Shown here: positions 1-6,346 of the stretch, piece after piece
Numbering within the stretch: position 1 is the stretch's first letter
How the letters are laid out: every line of letters begins with the position of its first letter
Assembly (NCBI GenBank): GCA_017626655.1
Contig: JAGAIH010000026.1
Coordinates: 1-12,155 of the forward strand
Direction of reading: 5' to 3'
Length of the DNA stretch: 12,155 bases
Source: Clostridia bacterium
GTDB taxonomy: Bacteria; Bacillota_A; Clostridia; Oscillospirales; CAG-272
Position numbers and translations under genes: made by a program
The notes under the pieces: model-generated
Seen by the model: only the letters and a program-made list of their open reading frames with translations
What the model was told of the DNA's origin: nothing
Database searches by the model: none

Positions 1-136
1 GTAGGGAGCGACGCCCTCGTCGCTCCGCCACATAGAACATACCGATATGTTTCGGGTGTAAAGGCGAATCATATGTATCTGACAATAGGTATGGGCAATT
101 TTCAGGTTGCGGAGCGACGAGGGCGTCGCTCCCTAC
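1..136. repeat. Short element with 26-bp perfect inverted ends (MITE-like)
   Basis: The first 26 bases (1-26) recur as an exact reverse complement at 111-136, enclosing an 84-bp unique core without a coding frame. Each end is itself a palindrome: GGAGCGAC (5-12) pairs with GTCGCTCC (19-26) around a 6-nt loop, and the same holds for the right copy. The whole could fold as one long stem or as two small hairpins. This layout fits a non-autonomous miniature element or a paired REP-type palindrome. No target duplication can be judged because the window starts at the first base of the left end. Confidence 0.75.
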
Positions 137-253
137 AATGGGTCATTGGCAACCGAGCCATCGTGCCGAACAGTTCGATAAACCCCAATTTGAAGACGGC
201 TGAATAGTTACACCGCAATTTTCCTCAATTATACGATTGCAAAACACACAGCA
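137..253. other. Non-coding stretch containing one dispersed 17-bp repeat
   Basis: No gene is supported here. At 165-192 lies a sequence whose reverse complement (CAAATTGGGGTTTATCG...) matches 25 of 28 positions of 12007-12034 at the far end of the window. Shorter relatives lie at 3626-3642 and 3926-3942. It appears to be part of a dispersed intergenic repeat family. Confidence 0.5.
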
Positions 254-290
254 AAAAAGGATGACCCGATCGTAAAAGGTCATCCTTTTT
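253..290 (-). terminator. Intrinsic terminator of the minus-strand peptidase operon
   Basis: A 13-bp perfect stem (254-266 with 278-290, arms reading AAAAAGGATGACC and GGTCATCCTTTTT) closes an 11-nt loop. Read on the minus strand it is followed by a run of T residues (complement of 253-258) and lies about 17 nt past the stop codon of the M28-type peptidase gene. The T run on the plus-strand side also makes it possibly bidirectional, but no plus-strand gene enters from the left within the window. Confidence 0.85.
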
Positions 291-306
291 CTTATATGGA
301 TAAAAC

Positions 307-1248
307 TCACTTCTCGCGCAAGCTCTCTGCCAGGCGCACGGCGTCCTCGGTGAGGTAAGCGATATTCTCCTCCATGTACACCGTATCTCGTCTCGTGTGG
401 ATGCGATCCATGTAGAGCAGTCCTCCCTTGGTCTTCTTGAGTGCCGCCACACCCACGCCGCGGGCGAAATTGGCTTGATCCGAGGGGTAGATCGCTCCCT
501 TGGAGACCACCTCTGCCGTGAAGGTCTCGGTAGAGGGGAAAGCGGTCTTGATGGCCTCGGCGTAGCGGACCGCGCCCTTGCGGAGGACGAACAGGATGGT
601 CTTTCCATCGGACACACAGTCGAAATTGACGACCAAGGTGTTTTTGGTCACCTTCTTGTGCTTGCTCGCAAAGCCCGCCGAGCCGAATAGGCCCATCTCC
701 TCCAGATCGAAGAAGACAAAAGCGACCTCACCCCGCAGCTCCTCGGGGAGGGCGGTCATGATGTCCAGAAGGGTGGTGACCCCCGAGGTGTTGTCGTTGG
801 CGGTGTGTCGGTTGGCGGGGCCTGCCATGATGAGCCAGCACATGGCCAAAATCAGGATCAGCCACAGGTCATAGAGGAGCAGAGCATTCGCCTCGATCCC
901 GCAGGCGGCCAGGCCGAAGAAGATCCCCGCCACAAGGGCCGAGGGGATGGCCACCAGCAAGACCCCGACCAGGATCTGGTAGAGCAGGAACAGCCAGATG
1001 CACTTGGGGGTGATGAAGTTGGGGAAGGGCATGACCGCGCAGGTATCGTAGTGGGCAGTATAGATTACCTTGGCGGTGTCGGGGTTGCCGACTACGACGT
1101 TGCGGGCGCCGAGGTAGCCCTTTTCGGTGCGGCTGTCGTAGCCCAAGGACGCGGCGGTGGCTTGGACGTAGTCGATGAAGGCGGTCTTCTGCTTGCGGGA
1201 CTTGCGGATCTGATGCTTGTCAAAAACGGTTCGGGTGGTCTCGGTCAT
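307..1248 (-). CDS. M28-type zinc peptidase with a membrane segment inserted in the catalytic domain
   Basis: A 313-residue protein with the metal-binding pattern of the M28 aminopeptidase family, which uses two zinc ions to remove N-terminal residues. In order: AHYD (His66, Asp68), NDNTSG (bridging Asp152), DLEEMG (Glu183-Glu184), NFD (Asp210) and DRIHTRRD (His284). The ligand set looks complete, so activity is expected. Between His66 and Asp152 there is a hydrophobic stretch, about residues 84-143, that looks like two membrane segments (roughly 85-117 and 123-143) and would anchor the catalytic domain. No signal peptide is seen. The start was chosen at 1248 because AAAGGA lies 8 nt before this ATG; an upstream in-frame ATG at 1350 would overlap the preceding gene by 67 nt and lacks such a site. 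It follows the lipoprotein gene by 35 nt and shares its promoter. Substrate unknown. Confidence 0.85.
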   Translation of the reverse strand: MTETTRTVFDKHQIRKSRKQKTAFIDYVQATAASLGYDSRTEKGYLGARNVVVGNPDTAKVIYTAHYDTCAVMPFPNFITPKCIWLFLLYQILVGVLLVAIPSALVAGIFFGLAACGIEANALLLYDLWLILILAMCWLIMAGPANRHTANDNTSGVTTLLDIMTALPEELRGEVAFVFFDLEEMGLFGSAGFASKHKKVTKNTLVVNFDCVSDGKTILFVLRKGAVRYAEAIKTAFPSTETFTAEVVSKGAIYPSDQANFARGVGVAALKKTKGGLLYMDRIHTRRDTVYMEENIAYLTEDAVRLAESLREK

Positions 1249-1283
1249 AGTACGGGTCCTTTCAATGGGATACAGAGGCGGCG

Positions 1284-2030
1284 TTACTGCCCGCCGTCCT
1301 CGGGAAGGGTGAGCTTGACCCGCATATCCCCGATAAACAGGGGCTCCCAATCGGTCATCCAGTCCAGACCGATACCGATATCCCCCTCGGCGACGGTATA
1401 GGTGACCGTCACGGGGGTGGTACCGCGATCGATCACGATCTCCTCAGCCTTCCGTCGGCCATTCTCGGTGAAGACCACCAGCCAGAGCCTCATCTCGGTG
1501 CTGTAGGTCAGAGTGGTGAAGGTCAGCTCATAGGTGTTCCCCGCTTCAAAGAAGGCAGGATCGGTCTTGGCGGACAGCTCGGGGAGAGCGGCGGGTCCCG
1601 AGTCGGGCTGGTAGAGCACGTACTCCCCGAAGGCCTCGTGATCGTTCATGATATCCCGATACTTCATCAGATGGTCCGCCCAGATCTCGTGTACCTCCTG
1701 GACGCGGAACTGGCCCCGCTCGTCCTCAAACTCCATGGTATACCCATTGGGATCCCAATCGTAGGTATAGCCCGCCTGGAGATCCGCCAGGGTGGGCAGA
1801 GGGGGCGGGGGAACGGGCGCGTCGGTCTCGGGGATGGTCTCCGGGATGGTCTCGGGGAGGGTATCGGCGGGGGTATCGGCGGGGGTATCCGAGGGGGTAT
1901 CGGTGGTCGCGGTCACGGTCGCGGCCTCCGTAGCATCGGTGGCGGGCTCTCCCTCCGCTTCACCGCAAGCGGTCAGGGGGAGGAGCAGGGTCAGACAGAG
2001 AGCTATGGCGAGTGAACGGATATACGTCAT
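1284..2030 (-). CDS. Lipoprotein with a Thr/Pro/Asp-rich linker and a beta-rich C-terminal domain
   Basis: A 248-residue predicted lipoprotein. The signal sequence ends in lipobox LTAC with the lipidated Cys at residue 22, so it should sit on the outer face of the membrane. Residues 23-80 form a low-complexity linker with DTPA/DTPS repeats followed by IPET repeats and a proline run, typical of a flexible spacer. The rest (about 81-248) is a compact domain; its second half (NTYELTFTT ... VTVTYTV ... IGDMRVKLTLPED) has the spacing of strands seen in jelly-roll carbohydrate-binding modules such as CBM4/9, but this is a resemblance, not an assignment. The start at 2030 is set by a perfect AAAGGAGG six nt upstream. 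It is first in an operon with the M28-type peptidase, suggesting a joint role at the cell surface. Confidence 0.8.
   Translation of the reverse strand: MTYIRSLAIALCLTLLLPLTACGEAEGEPATDATEAATVTATTDTPSDTPADTPADTLPETIPETIPETDAPVPPPPLPTLADLQAGYTYDWDPNGYTMEFEDERGQFRVQEVHEIWADHLMKYRDIMNDHEAFGEYVLYQPDSGPAALPELSAKTDPAFFEAGNTYELTFTTLTYSTEMRLWLVVFTENGRRKAEEIVIDRGTTPVTVTYTVAEGDIGIGLDWMTDWEPLFIGDMRVKLTLPEDGGQ
1821..1901 (-). repeat. Tandem DTPA and IPET codon repeats in the lipoprotein linker
   Basis: Residues 44-70 of the lipoprotein consist of a DTPS/DTPA array running into IPET units. At DNA level the unit GGTATCGGCGGG (plus strand) recurs in tandem. Such arrays can change length by slippage, altering the reach of the surface domain. 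Confidence 0.7.
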
Positions 2031-2064
2031 GGAGTGCCTCCTTTGCGGCGGTTTTCGTTCTTTA

Positions 2065-2093
2065 ATCATAGCACAGAAGGCGTTTTTTGTCAA
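2065..2093 (-). promoter_or_regulatory. Sigma-A promoter for the lipoprotein-peptidase operon
   Basis: Read on the minus strand: TTGACA (2088-2093), 17-nt spacer, TATGAT (2065-2070), about 35 nt before the lipoprotein ATG. It matches the consensus at 11 of 12 positions. Confidence 0.85.
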
Positions 2094-2129
2094 GAGCAGG
2101 GAGAAATTTTGGCCTCGGGAGAGAGGCGG

Positions 2130-2158
2130 TTGACAGGGGGAGGGATCTGTGGTATAAT
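2130..2158 (+). promoter_or_regulatory. Sigma-A promoter for the hypothetical/radical SAM operon
   Basis: TTGACA (2130-2135), 17-nt spacer, TATAAT (2153-2158): a perfect consensus promoter ending 21 nt before the ATG at 2180. It is divergent from the promoter at 2065-2093, with the two -35 boxes 36 nt apart. The short space leaves room for a shared regulator, but no clear operator palindrome was seen. Confidence 0.9.
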
Positions 2159-2179
2159 ACAGAAAAAGGAGGTGTTCCT

Positions 2180-2737
2180 ATGAGCTTTGATCTGAATATT
2201 TACGTCAAGGACCCGTCCCGCTTTTCCGTGGCCGATTGCGAAGCGTACCTCGACAGGCTGGGCTTCCACGGGCACTTCGATCCCGATTTCCATCCCGAGA
2301 CCTTTGAGGGCTGTCTCCCCTTCGTGGGTACCGCCGATCTCGTGGGGGACGGGGTCACCTACCGCGTCGCGCCCGAATACTACCTCGACGAATATGTCTT
2401 CGAGCCCGCGCCTCCCCGCAAGCCCACCCTGTGGGAGCGGATGAGGGGCAAGCGTCCCGCCGAGGCCGTCCCCGAGGAGGATCCCTTTGTGGGAGCGACC
2501 CATTCCATTCTTCTCTCTTGCAGCTACGGAGATTCCCTGTCCATCCTGCTGGCCTACGGGATCGCCGCTTACGCCGTGGGAAGCTGTGACGGTATCCTGT
2601 ACGACCCCCAAGACGACAAGACCTACCACACCCCCGCCGCCGCGGAGACCGCCTTTGCTGTCTGCCTGGAGGACCTGCGAAGAGAAAAAGAAAAGGGCCG
2701 CCTGTGTCTCCACCCCGAGGAAGACGGAACGCCCTGA
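2180..2737 (+). CDS. Hypothetical protein, 185 residues
   Basis: I do not recognise this family. It is a soluble-looking protein without signal peptide or membrane segment. It begins MSFDLNIYVKD, suggesting a beta strand, has an acidic and aromatic middle (VAPEYYLDEYVFEP) and a basic-proline stretch near residues 75-95. Near the C-terminus comes LAYGIAAYAVGSCDGILYDPQDD, given here only to position: a helix leading to an xGxLYDPQ-like motif, an arrangement I associate loosely with some small immunity-like or uncharacterised proteins; this is weak. The start follows AAAAGGAGG by 7 nt. It is 15 nt upstream of the radical SAM gene and shares its promoter, so the two are probably co-translated. 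It seems too long and regular to be a peptide precursor for that enzyme. Confidence 0.75.
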   Translation: MSFDLNIYVKDPSRFSVADCEAYLDRLGFHGHFDPDFHPETFEGCLPFVGTADLVGDGVTYRVAPEYYLDEYVFEPAPPRKPTLWERMRGKRPAEAVPEEDPFVGATHSILLSCSYGDSLSILLAYGIAAYAVGSCDGILYDPQDDKTYHTPAAAETAFAVCLEDLRREKEKGRLCLHPEEDGTP

Positions 2738-2752
2738 AAAAGGAAGAACGCC

Positions 2753-3604
2753 ATGTACGCACGCGCCTATATTGAGATCACCACTATCTGCAACCGCAGC
2801 TGCTCCTTCTGTCCCGGGACCACCCGCCCCCTCCGCCGCATGAGCCTTGCGGAGTTCGATACCGTCACCGACCGTCTGAAGGGGGTCACCGAATACCTCT
2901 ACTACCATGTTATGGGGGAGCCTCTGACCCACCCCGTCCTGCCCGACTTCATCCGCCTGGCCAAAGAAAAGGGCTTCAAGTCTGCCATCACCACCAACGG
3001 CACCCTCCTGTCAGGGCGGGGGCGGGAGCTGATCGAAGCGGGGGTCTACAAGGTGAATATTTCGGTCCACAGCTTTGAGGACGGAGAGGATTCCGCCGCC
3101 CACGGCGCCTATCTGGATCAGATCCTGGACTTCGCTGACGAGGCATCCAAAAGCGGGGTGCTGACAGTCCTGCGCCTGTGGAACCTGGACGGCCACGGGG
3201 AGGCTCTGGGGGGAAACAATGCCCGCACCCTGGACTACCTCCGCACCCGCTTCCCCGACGGAGGGGACACCCCCTGGAAGCTCTCGGCGAGAGGCGCGCG
3301 GATGCGGGACAAGCTCCACCTGGAATACGGAGACCGCTTCGAGTGGCCCGACATGGAAGCCGACGATGGAGGAGACAGCGTATTCTGCTACGGTCTGAAG
3401 GATCATTTCGCTATCCTCTGCGACGGCACGGTAGTCCCCTGCTGTCTGGATCGGGAGGGAGCGATCGCCCTGGGAAATATTTTTGACAACCCCGTTGAGG
3501 AGATATTGGAGTCCCCCCGCGCGAAAGCCATACGGGAGGGATTTCAGCGCAGATGCGCCACCGAGGAGCTTTGCAGACGTTGCGGGTACGCGCGGAGGTT
3601 TTGA
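2753..3604 (+). CDS. Radical SAM protein with SPASM/twitch-like C-terminus
   Basis: A 283-residue radical SAM enzyme. The [4Fe-4S]-SAM motif CNRSCSFC (Cys13, Cys17, Cys20) follows an opening beta strand, and GEP (55-57) is the usual SAM-contact motif after strand 2. TTNGT (80-84) and VNISVHS (101-107) mark later barrel strands. The C-terminal part has the cysteine pattern of a SPASM/twitch domain: Cys212, then DGTVVPCC (Cys230/231), LGNIFDNP, and Cys268, Cys274, Cys277, enough for one auxiliary cluster. Family members modify peptides, proteins or small molecules; nothing here identifies the substrate. The length is short for a full two-cluster SPASM enzyme. The start is preceded by AGGAAG with 6-nt spacing. 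It is the second gene of its operon; no clear intrinsic terminator follows. Confidence 0.88.
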   Translation: MYARAYIEITTICNRSCSFCPGTTRPLRRMSLAEFDTVTDRLKGVTEYLYYHVMGEPLTHPVLPDFIRLAKEKGFKSAITTNGTLLSGRGRELIEAGVYKVNISVHSFEDGEDSAAHGAYLDQILDFADEASKSGVLTVLRLWNLDGHGEALGGNNARTLDYLRTRFPDGGDTPWKLSARGARMRDKLHLEYGDRFEWPDMEADDGGDSVFCYGLKDHFAILCDGTVVPCCLDREGAIALGNIFDNPVEEILESPRAKAIREGFQRRCATEELCRRCGYARRF

Positions 3605-3650
3605 TCTTGTATTCTGCCGGTGTTTCAAATTTGGGTTTATCGTGGCAATG

Positions 3651-3717
3651 ACCGTTCCTTTGCCTTCTCCAGCGGAGAAGGGGGACCGCGAAGCGGTGGA
3701 TGAGGAGAGCATTTGTA
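3651..3717 (+). repeat. Palindromic two-hairpin repeat, left copy
   Basis: Contains hairpin CCTTCTCC-agc-GGAGAAGG (3663-3681) and small hairpin ACCGC-gaa-GCGGT (3685-3697), followed by GGATGAGGA. By direct comparison it matches the reverse complement of 3858-3924 at 61 of 67 positions. Confidence 0.85.
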
Positions 3718-3857
3718 ACCTAACCTACTGGGTGTACAATTACATTCTTACAACCATGCGGATAGAGGTAACAAAATGGTTGATGCAAAAGTGCTTTTTG
3801 GGGTTTTCGAGGCCAGAAAAGTGGTAGGAAGGTTTCCCCTCACCCGGGAAGCAGATC

Positions 3858-3924
3858 TACAAGTGTTCTCCTCATCCACCGCTTCGCGGTCCCCCTTCCC
3901 CGCTGGGGAAGGCAAAGAAACGGA
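3858..3924 (-). repeat. Palindromic two-hairpin repeat, right copy (inverted)
   Basis: Reverse-complement partner of 3651-3717. Its main hairpin reads CCTTCCCC-gct-GGGGAAGG (3894-3912). Two of the six differences from the left copy lie opposite each other in this stem and keep it fully paired. Confidence 0.85.
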
Positions 3925-4047
3925 CCGCTAAACTGCAATTTGAAGCGCAACAGGATCACTCCATCCCAATACACGGAAGCGGCTCGGCGACGGGTCGCTC
4001 TTTTTGCGGAATACGACTTTTGGTTGACGCAAAATTCCTGTTCCCGC

Positions 4048-4076
4048 TTGACTTTTCCCTCCATCTGTGCTATACT
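4048..4076 (+). promoter_or_regulatory. Sigma-A promoter for the pseudo-M48 membrane protein gene
   Basis: TTGACT (4048-4053), 17-nt spacer, TATACT (4071-4076), ending 70 nt before the ATG at 4147, which would leave a leader of about 60 nt. Confidence 0.75.
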
Positions 4077-4146
4077 TGTAACCGCTGATAACATAGGGGT
4101 CATTCCCCCGTTCACCATATCTCCGCATCCACAAAAAGGAGCTTTC

Positions 4147-6231
4147 ATGCGAAAAAACACCCTTCAACTCGACTACACCTCGGGCTTCACCGCCCTCTGC
4201 TCGGTGGCCTTCTGGCTGACCTCCACCTTCACGGGCATGGGCCTGCGTTTCCTCCTGCCCGACAGTTTTGACGGTCTGCCCCTCCTCCTCATCCTGGTGG
4301 GAGCCATGGCCCTGGCTTGCCTGGCCAACCGCACTCTGGCCCGCAGCTTTGCCCGCAGCCATTTCGGTATGCCTCCCTCCGAGCGGCGGGAGATGCTGGA
4401 GCGACACATGGAGGAATGCAAGGCGGATCCCGACGCCGTCCTGGCCCGCTACAAGGACATGGAGGTACTGCCCACCGCCATGCTGGTCCTGTACTACGTC
4501 CTGTCCTTCGCCATCGGCGTGTCCGCCCCCCTCTGTATGGTCCAACCCACCCCCGATCTGCTCGACGCCGTCGCCTTCGTAGTGGGTACGGCTATTGCGG
4601 GCTTTCTCGGCTTCATGCCCATTTGGCGGCGGTTCCAGCTGCTCCGCAAGCCCTTGAACAAGGCCGCTCTGGTCCCCGAGGGTGAGCTTCCCCTGCTGGA
4701 AGCCATGGCCAAAAAGGCCGCCGACACAGCGGGCGTCAAGGGTACCGTCCGCCTGGAGCTGACCCGCGACTGCGACTGCGACGTCAACCGCTTCGGCAAC
4801 ACCTACGTGGTCTTCCTCGGCACCCGCCTGCTGACCGCTCTCACCGAGGAGGAGGTCTACCAGGCCATGCTGTCCTGCTTCGATCTCTTCTCCCGTCCGG
4901 AGGCATACCGCGAGATCCTCCGCCGCCACCTCCTGGGAGAGCTGGGCACCGCCGATATCCGCCTGACCACCTGCGTGTTCGATTGGTTCTTCTCCTACGC
5001 CGACGTGACCCTGGAGTGGGAGTACGATCTCTACCTCACGGCCTGCAAGCTCCGTAACGACCGTCTCTCCGACCGCCGTATCCGCGAGGCGGGAGACCCC
5101 GCTGCCGCCGTCAGCGGGATGTGCAAGCGGGCTATGTGGCGGTTCTTCGTCTTTGAGGCCAACGACCTGATCCCCAACCTGTTCTACGAGCCCGAGACCC
5201 CCGACCATCCCCATGAGTGGGACGTCTGTCACGCCTTCCGCAAGGGGCTGGACACCCGCCACGAGGCCTGGATGGAACTGCTCTCCAAGGAGATCCATCC
5301 CGCCAACAGCCGCCGTTACCCCACCTTCCGCGAAAGCTGGCCCGATCTGCTCCCCGAGACCGACGCTCCCGCCGTTTCGGTGTGGGTCCCCGACCTGGAT
5401 ACACCCTTCGGTAATGAAGTCACCCACGCTCTGGACAAGGTAGAGGAGACCATCCGCGAGGAGATCACCCCCTACTACGAGGCCGCCCGCAAGCGGGAGT
5501 ACCTGGAGCCGCTGGGCATCGCGGAGGCCTATGAGAAGGATCCCACCGCCTACGCCACCCCCGAGCTGTCCCCCGTCATCAACGCTTACCGCGATCTGGG
5601 ACGGATGGCCGAGGCGGAAGCCCTGTGCGATGCCATTCTGGAGACCGAGAAGAACCCCTTTGCCCAGGCCCACGCCGTCTACTTCAAGGGTATGCGCCTG
5701 CTCCACCGTTATGAGACCGAGGGCATTGATCTCATCTACCGCGCCATTGACCTGAACAAGAACTACATGAAGGACGGCTTTGAGCTGGTGGAGGAATACT
5801 GCACCATGTGCGGTCTTGCCGACGAGTACGGGATCTTCCTCCGCCGCGCCGAGACCCAGATGTCCGCCCACGCCGCCAACCACGAGGACGCGGGCTCCCT
5901 GAGGGCCTCCGATCGTCTGATTCCCGAGGAGGAGCTGGGAGATATGCTCCCCGATATTCTGGCCTACATGGAAAAGGTCTCGGAGGGGTGCATCCGGGAG
6001 ATCTACCTGGTCCGCAAGGTCATCTCCGAGGACTTCTTCTCCAGCGTCTTCGTCATCAACTTCGAGTACGGCGCCCAGAGAGACGCCATGCGCCGCGCCT
6101 ATGAGGCCATCTTCAACTACCTGGACGCCTACCCCGTGGACTGGCAGTTCTCCCTGTTCCTCTACGACCGCGAGACCGAGGCTGCCGTCAAGCGGGTGGA
6201 GGGGTCTCTGGTCTGGCAGAAGAAGGACTGA
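4147..6231 (+). CDS. Membrane protein with degenerate M48-peptidase domain and TPR-like C-terminus
   Basis: A 694-residue protein. Four likely membrane segments lie at about 12-36, 44-62, 109-132 and 138-160. Then follows a region arranged as in M48 (HtpX/Ste24-like) peptidases: a strand YVVFLGTRLL (220-229), the helix TEEEVYQAML (233-242) that normally runs into HExxH, a downstream helix LEWEYDLYLTA (289-299) matching the ExxxD helix that gives the third zinc ligand, and a KEIHPANSRRYPTFR segment (381-395) like the conserved HP...R tail. Where HExxH should stand the sequence reads SCFDLF (243-248), with no His or Glu, so zinc binding and proteolysis are not expected. Residues about 475-560 look like TPR helices (NAYRDLGRMAEAEALCDAIL). 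A role as a pseudoprotease scaffold or substrate binder is inference. The start is set by AAAAAGGAG five nt before the ATG; the frame is open further upstream but has no binding site there. Confidence 0.75.
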   Translation: MRKNTLQLDYTSGFTALCSVAFWLTSTFTGMGLRFLLPDSFDGLPLLLILVGAMALACLANRTLARSFARSHFGMPPSERREMLERHMEECKADPDAVLARYKDMEVLPTAMLVLYYVLSFAIGVSAPLCMVQPTPDLLDAVAFVVGTAIAGFLGFMPIWRRFQLLRKPLNKAALVPEGELPLLEAMAKKAADTAGVKGTVRLELTRDCDCDVNRFGNTYVVFLGTRLLTALTEEEVYQAMLSCFDLFSRPEAYREILRRHLLGELGTADIRLTTCVFDWFFSYADVTLEWEYDLYLTACKLRNDRLSDRRIREAGDPAAAVSGMCKRAMWRFFVFEANDLIPNLFYEPETPDHPHEWDVCHAFRKGLDTRHEAWMELLSKEIHPANSRRYPTFRESWPDLLPETDAPAVSVWVPDLDTPFGNEVTHALDKVEETIREEITPYYEAARKREYLEPLGIAEAYEKDPTAYATPELSPVINAYRDLGRMAEAEALCDAILETEKNPFAQAHAVYFKGMRLLHRYETEGIDLIYRAIDLNKNYMKDGFELVEEYCTMCGLADEYGIFLRRAETQMSAHAANHEDAGSLRASDRLIPEEELGDMLPDILAYMEKVSEGCIREIYLVRKVISEDFFSSVFVINFEYGAQRDAMRRAYEAIFNYLDAYPVDWQFSLFLYDRETEAAVKRVEGSLVWQKKD

Positions 6232-6288
6232 CCCCGCCGCTTACGCGAAAATAGTGGATATTCTCCATAAATCCAGGGGGAAATGCCA

Positions 6289-6317
6289 TTGCGCGGCCGA
6301 GAAAAAAGCAGTATAAT
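6289..6317 (+). promoter_or_regulatory. Sigma-A promoter for the MFS permease gene
   Basis: TTGCGC (6289-6294), 17-nt spacer, TATAAT (6312-6317): perfect -10 box with a moderate -35. It ends 29 nt before the ATG at 6347, so the leader would be very short. This suggests the permease is not only read through from the upstream gene. Confidence 0.75.
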
Positions 6318-6346
6318 AAGACGATCTTCCACTTTATCACAATAGG

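Larger units (their letters stand above)
3605..4047. other. Gene-free repeat region between the radical SAM and pseudo-M48 genes
   Basis: About 440 bases without a supportable gene. It holds two copies of a 67-nt palindromic repeat in opposite orientation (3651-3717 and 3858-3924), each bordered outward by a copy of the CAAATTGGGGTTTATCG-type repeat (3626-3642 plus, 3926-3942 minus). The 140-nt space between the copies has no notable frame. Open frames that cross this region have no ribosome binding site and run through the palindromes. Confidence 0.7.

Noticed and set aside
1821..1901. CRISPR-like array
   Set aside because: The repeats are short contiguous codon repeats inside a lipoprotein gene, without spacers.
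2180..2737. RiPP precursor for the adjacent radical SAM enzyme
   Set aside because: At 185 residues with regular composition and no leader/core division or Cys/Gly-rich end it does not look like a precursor peptide.
3663..3681. Hairpin as an intrinsic terminator of the radical SAM operon
   Set aside because: The stem is good but is followed by GGGG rather than a T run, and an inverted copy occurs nearby, so it is better described as a repeat.
3483..3827. Plus-strand open frame after the radical SAM domain
   Set aside because: It overlaps the end of the radical SAM gene in another frame and then crosses a palindromic repeat; no start signal.
3928..5883. Long minus-strand open frame antisense to the pseudo-M48 gene
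   Set aside because: It is Gly/Val/Gln/His-rich with no domain motif and no ribosome binding site, runs through palindromic repeats, and is a by-product of GC-rich codons on the other strand.
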